Source: Diphasiastrum complanatum (lineage: Eukaryota; Streptophyta; Lycopodiopsida; Lycopodiales; Lycopodiaceae). Taken from it: DNA of 64,000 nucleotides. The notes beneath the pieces were generated by a model. The model saw only the letters and a program-made list of their open reading frames with translations. It did no database searches and had not been told where the DNA came from. The first letter of the stretch is position 1, and the number at the start of each line of letters is the position of its first letter. Below are positions 61,513 through 64,000 of this stretch, one piece after another. Made by a program: the position numbers and the translations under genes. The DNA lies in NCBI GenBank assembly GCA_029204225.1, contig CM055113.1, positions 18,817,746-18,881,745 of the forward strand, in the 5' to 3' direction.

Positions 61513-64000
61513 ATGACCACTCCTCAGGGACCTGATCAACCCCAGGAGAGAGGCTTCGACGAACTTGAAACAGAAGCCTTGGCTTACAGAAAAGGGAAGG
61601 AACCCATGGAAGTAGAAGAACAGGAACAGTTCGCCGAAGAACTCGACGAACTGGTTACCAAGGAGCAGTTCCTCCAATTGGTAACAGAAGTGGATGAACT
61701 GAAGCTGGCATTAGCCAATTTCAAGTCCAGTGTGGACGACTCGTTCGCTGAACTCAAAAACTTGATTTTGAGCTCCGCGAAAGGAAGCCTTCCCTCCACT
61801 TCTCAGTTATCCCCTTCTCCACTTCCATCAGTTTCGGGTGAGACTTTACGGTCTCACCCCAGTGTTTTTAAAGATTTAAAGCCTCCTACTTTTAATGGGG
61901 AAGAGAAGGATAGAAATGCAGATATTCTACAAACCTTCCTCAGCAAATGGAAGAACATTCATGCTCTTAAACAGACCCCTGACCATTTGCAAGCAATTGA
62001 GGCCAGTCTTTCTTTAGGGCCTATGGCCTATAAGTGGTGGTTAAATCTCCAGGAGACTGGGCAGACTCCCCGGTCATGGAAAGCTTTTGAAGAAGCTTTC
62101 CTAAGAGAATTTCTACCAGAGAATGAACTTGATAGAGCCTGGGAAGCCTGGGAAAGAACAGTAATGGACAAGTCCCTCATCCAATATATCTCGCAGTATC
62201 GAGAGGCAATTTTAAAGATTAAAAATATGGATGACTATCAAAAAATCAGGGGATTTGTCCGTGGCCTCAAAGATGAATATAAAGTAGAGGTCCAGAGAAA
62301 CTCGCCTACTACCCTTGAGCAAGCTCTCAGATATGCTCAAATCTATGATGATTCAGTGGGTAGGAAGAGAGCGAGACAGCAACCACTTTCTGAGCAGCTT
62401 CCTCAGAAAGACTTTCAATTTAAAAAGAAATTTTTAAAAAGAAAGAAAGAAGATAAATTTAAAGGTGAAGCTCCTCAGAAACGCCCTTCACACATACAGC
62501 CCTTAAAACCAGATGATTTTGAGAAAGCCAAACAAGAACGTTTGTGCTTTGTGTGTATGGGCAAGGGACACACAGTCAGACAGTGTCCCAAGGGGCCTTT
62601 CACTAAAAAAGATAAAAAACAAGTTCATCTTGTTCAGACTGTATGTTTCCCCAGTGACTCGGCAGCTTCCGAGATCAAAGTGTATCATGAAGATCATGAA
62701 CACTGTTGCCAGCTGACCTCTGCAATGCTAGCGAGACCCTTCAGCTTTGGGCCGCATGACCTAGTACGTATGCATGGGAAAGTTGGTAACCAGTCAGTAA
62801 GAGTCATGGTTGATGATGGGGCAACCCATAATTTCATCAACCACACCCTGGTTAAAAAGCTTAAACTACCAGAAGTACCTAGTCAGCATAGGTACATAGT
62901 TTCATTAGCTAAGGGTGAAGATAAAAAAATATGGGAAACTATGGTAAGTAAGTTAAATCTTGGTATTCAGGGGTACCAAGATCAAATAAACTTTCAGATA
63001 ATGCACCTGGATCGAACAGACATTGTTCTCGGGAGAGATTGGCTCTACAGTTTAGGACCTTCCCTCCACAGAAACTATCAGGAGAACACCCTCAGCTTTC
63101 AGTATAAAGGCCGAGAGATCCAGTTGCATGGGGAGCATGATGTTCCCAACAGCCCTATGGTCTGCAGTTCAGAGCTCTGTCAGCTAATCGGAGACGAAGA
63201 CCATCAGGTATTCTTATGTGACTTTCAGTTTATTCCTGAAGTTTCTATTTCCAGTTCTATTCAGCAGAAAATCAGTAAATTAGAAACTTTATTGTCTAAA
63301 TTTAAAGATGTTTTTCCTGAAGATTTGCCACATGGTTTACCACCTAGCAGAGAGGTAGATCATGTAATAAACCTAGTACCAGGTACAGCACCTGTTTCTA
63401 AACCTCCGTATCGGGTCAGCCGAACAGAGGATGAAGAAATAACTAGGCAGTTAACAGACTATCTTGGGAAAGGCCAAATTCAGACCAGTAGTTCACCATG
63501 GGCCTCACCAGTCCTATTGGTGAAAAAGAAAGAGGGGTCTATGCGTCTTTGCGTAGATTACAGAGCCCTCAATAAAGTCACAATTAAGAATAAATACCCT
63601 ATGCCTCGGGCAGACGAGTTGTTTGATCAACTCGACGGGGCTAAGTTTTTCAGTAAAATAGACCTTAGATCGGGATATCATCAAGTCCGTATAAAATCGG
63701 AAGATGTCTCGAAAACAGCTTTTAGGACTCGTCACGGTCATTACGAGTTTAAGGTGATGCCATTTGGACTCACAAATGCTCCAGCTACCTTTATGACCTT
63801 GATGAACAGTGTCCTCAGACCATACTTGGGTAAGTTTGTGGTCGTATTTTTAGATGACATCCTCGTCTACAGCAAAACGAGGAAGGAGCATCTAAAACAC
63901 CTCAGAAAGGTGTTTCGACTGCTCAGAAAGCATAAGCTTTATGCTAAACAATCCAAGTGTGAATTCTTCGTTGAAGAAGTAGCATATTTGGGTCACATTA
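61513..64000 (+). CDS. Ty3/gypsy gag-pol polyprotein, intact, runs off the window
   Basis: One open frame of 829 codons with no stop from ATG 61,513 to the window end. Gag: acidic helical N-terminus, capsid-like region ([53 protein letters not shown]), basic stretch, zinc knuckle [14 protein letters not shown] (residues 345-358). Protease: [12 protein letters not shown] with D-D-G at 434-436 where D-S/T-G is usual, then DIVLGRDWL (about 503-511). [75 protein letters not shown] and the catalytic [10 protein letters not shown] (Asp 781, 782). RNase H and integrase lie beyond 64,000. Gag and pol share one frame. It follows an LTR and PBS in proper order. Intactness suggests a recent insertion. 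It probably lies in intron 7 of the UTP25-like gene, same strand. Confidence 0.93.
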   Translation, partial: MTTPQGPDQPQERGFDELETEALAYRKGKEPMEVEEQEQFAEELDELVTKEQFLQLVTEVDELKLALANFKSSVDDSFAELKNLILSSAKGSLPSTSQLSPSPLPSVSGETLRSHPSVFKDLKPPTFNGEEKDRNADILQTFLSKWKNIHALKQTPDHLQAIEASLSLGPMAYKWWLNLQETGQTPRSWKAFEEAFLREFLPENELDRAWEAWERTVMDKSLIQYISQYREAILKIKNMDDYQKIRGFVRGLKDEYKVEVQRNSPTTLEQALRYAQIYDDSVGRKRARQQPLSEQLPQKDFQFKKKFLKRKKEDKFKGEAPQKRPSHIQPLKPDDFEKAKQERLCFVCMGKGHTVRQCPKGPFTKKDKKQVHLVQTVCFPSDSAASEIKVYHEDHEHCCQLTSAMLARPFSFGPHDLVRMHGKVGNQSVRVMVDDGATHNFINHTLVKKLKLPEVPSQHRYIVSLAKGEDKKIWETMVSKLNLGIQGYQDQINFQIMHLDRTDIVLGRDWLYSLGPSLHRNYQENTLSFQYKGREIQLHGEHDVPNSPMVCSSELCQLIGDEDHQVFLCDFQFIPEVSISSSIQQKISKLETLLSKFKDVFPEDLPHGLPPSREVDHVINLVPGTAPVSKPPYRVSRTEDEEITRQLTDYLGKGQIQTSSSPWASPVLLVKKKEGSMRLCVDYRALNKVTIKNKYPMPRADELFDQLDGAKFFSKIDLRSGYHQVRIKSEDVSKTAFRTRHGHYEFKVMPFGLTNAPATFMTLMNSVLRPYLGKFVVVFLDDILVYSKTRKEHLKHLRKVFRLLRKHKLYAKQSKCEFFVEEVAYLGHI

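Noticed and set aside
51560-64000. Further UTP25 exons
   Set aside because: I looked for the next conserved block, expected just after the MDAYLLHL segment, and found no splice-bounded match; the rest of the gene probably lies beyond the window.

Overview
The window is nuclear DNA from a land plant with a large, repeat-rich genome. This follows from multi-exon genes with GT-AG introns, BED-type hAT transposases, Ty1/copia and Ty3/gypsy retrotransposons primed by the initiator-Met tRNA (TGGTATCAGAGC), plant-type MITEs and very many long (GA)n tracts. No bacterial-style operon, rRNA, tRNA or CRISPR array was seen. The species cannot be fixed from the sequence; introns of 5 to 12 kb filled with transposons fit a gymnosperm, fern or other large-genome plant (inference).

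The only host gene I can support is on the + strand and runs from 25,080 past the right edge. Seven small coding exons (25,080-51,551, 313 codons) join in phase at GT-AG sites. The product has a basic N-terminus, a long acidic stretch and then the start of the conserved UTP25/DEF (digestive organ expansion factor) region, so it is read as the N-terminal part of a nucleolar U3 snoRNP (SSU processome) protein. Introns 1, 2, 5 and 7 are transposon nests of 7.1, 5.2, 12.1 and more than 12.4 kb.

1-25 kb: intergenic repeats, with broken copia gag and pol pieces on both strands (1.0, 4.1-4.5, 5.8-7.4, 10.8-15.3 kb), a gag-like relic (8.4-10.1 kb), minisatellites (10.3, 11.4, 23.4 kb), two MITEs (17.8, 19.1 kb), an L1-like ORF1-only element (19.8-20.9 kb) and the 3' half of a chromovirus-type gypsy element (20.9-23.3 kb).

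25-51.6 kb, the UTP25 gene: intron 1 holds ORF1-only LINE copies, a LINE reverse transcriptase and a gag relic. Intron 2 holds a 5'-truncated copia element with an in-frame duplication of its integrase core. Intron 5 holds two related hAT transposons, A (39,306-44,011, - strand) and B (44,020-49,261, + strand), head to head with an identical 8-bp target sequence on the left, in the middle and on the right.

51.6-64 kb: a third, decayed hAT element on the - strand (52.2-57.7 kb), a non-coding AT-rich stretch, then an LTR, PBS and uninterrupted gypsy gag-pol frame leaving the window at 64,000.

The most unusual theme is a LINE-like family whose copies carry ORF1 followed directly by a short 3' UTR, AATAAA and a (CTTT)n(CT)n tail instead of poly(A), and which always sit against (GA)n/(TC)n tracts. 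Comparing hAT copies A and B gives an apparent filled and empty site at one such tract, which suggests a microsatellite-targeted, half-LINE-like retroposon.
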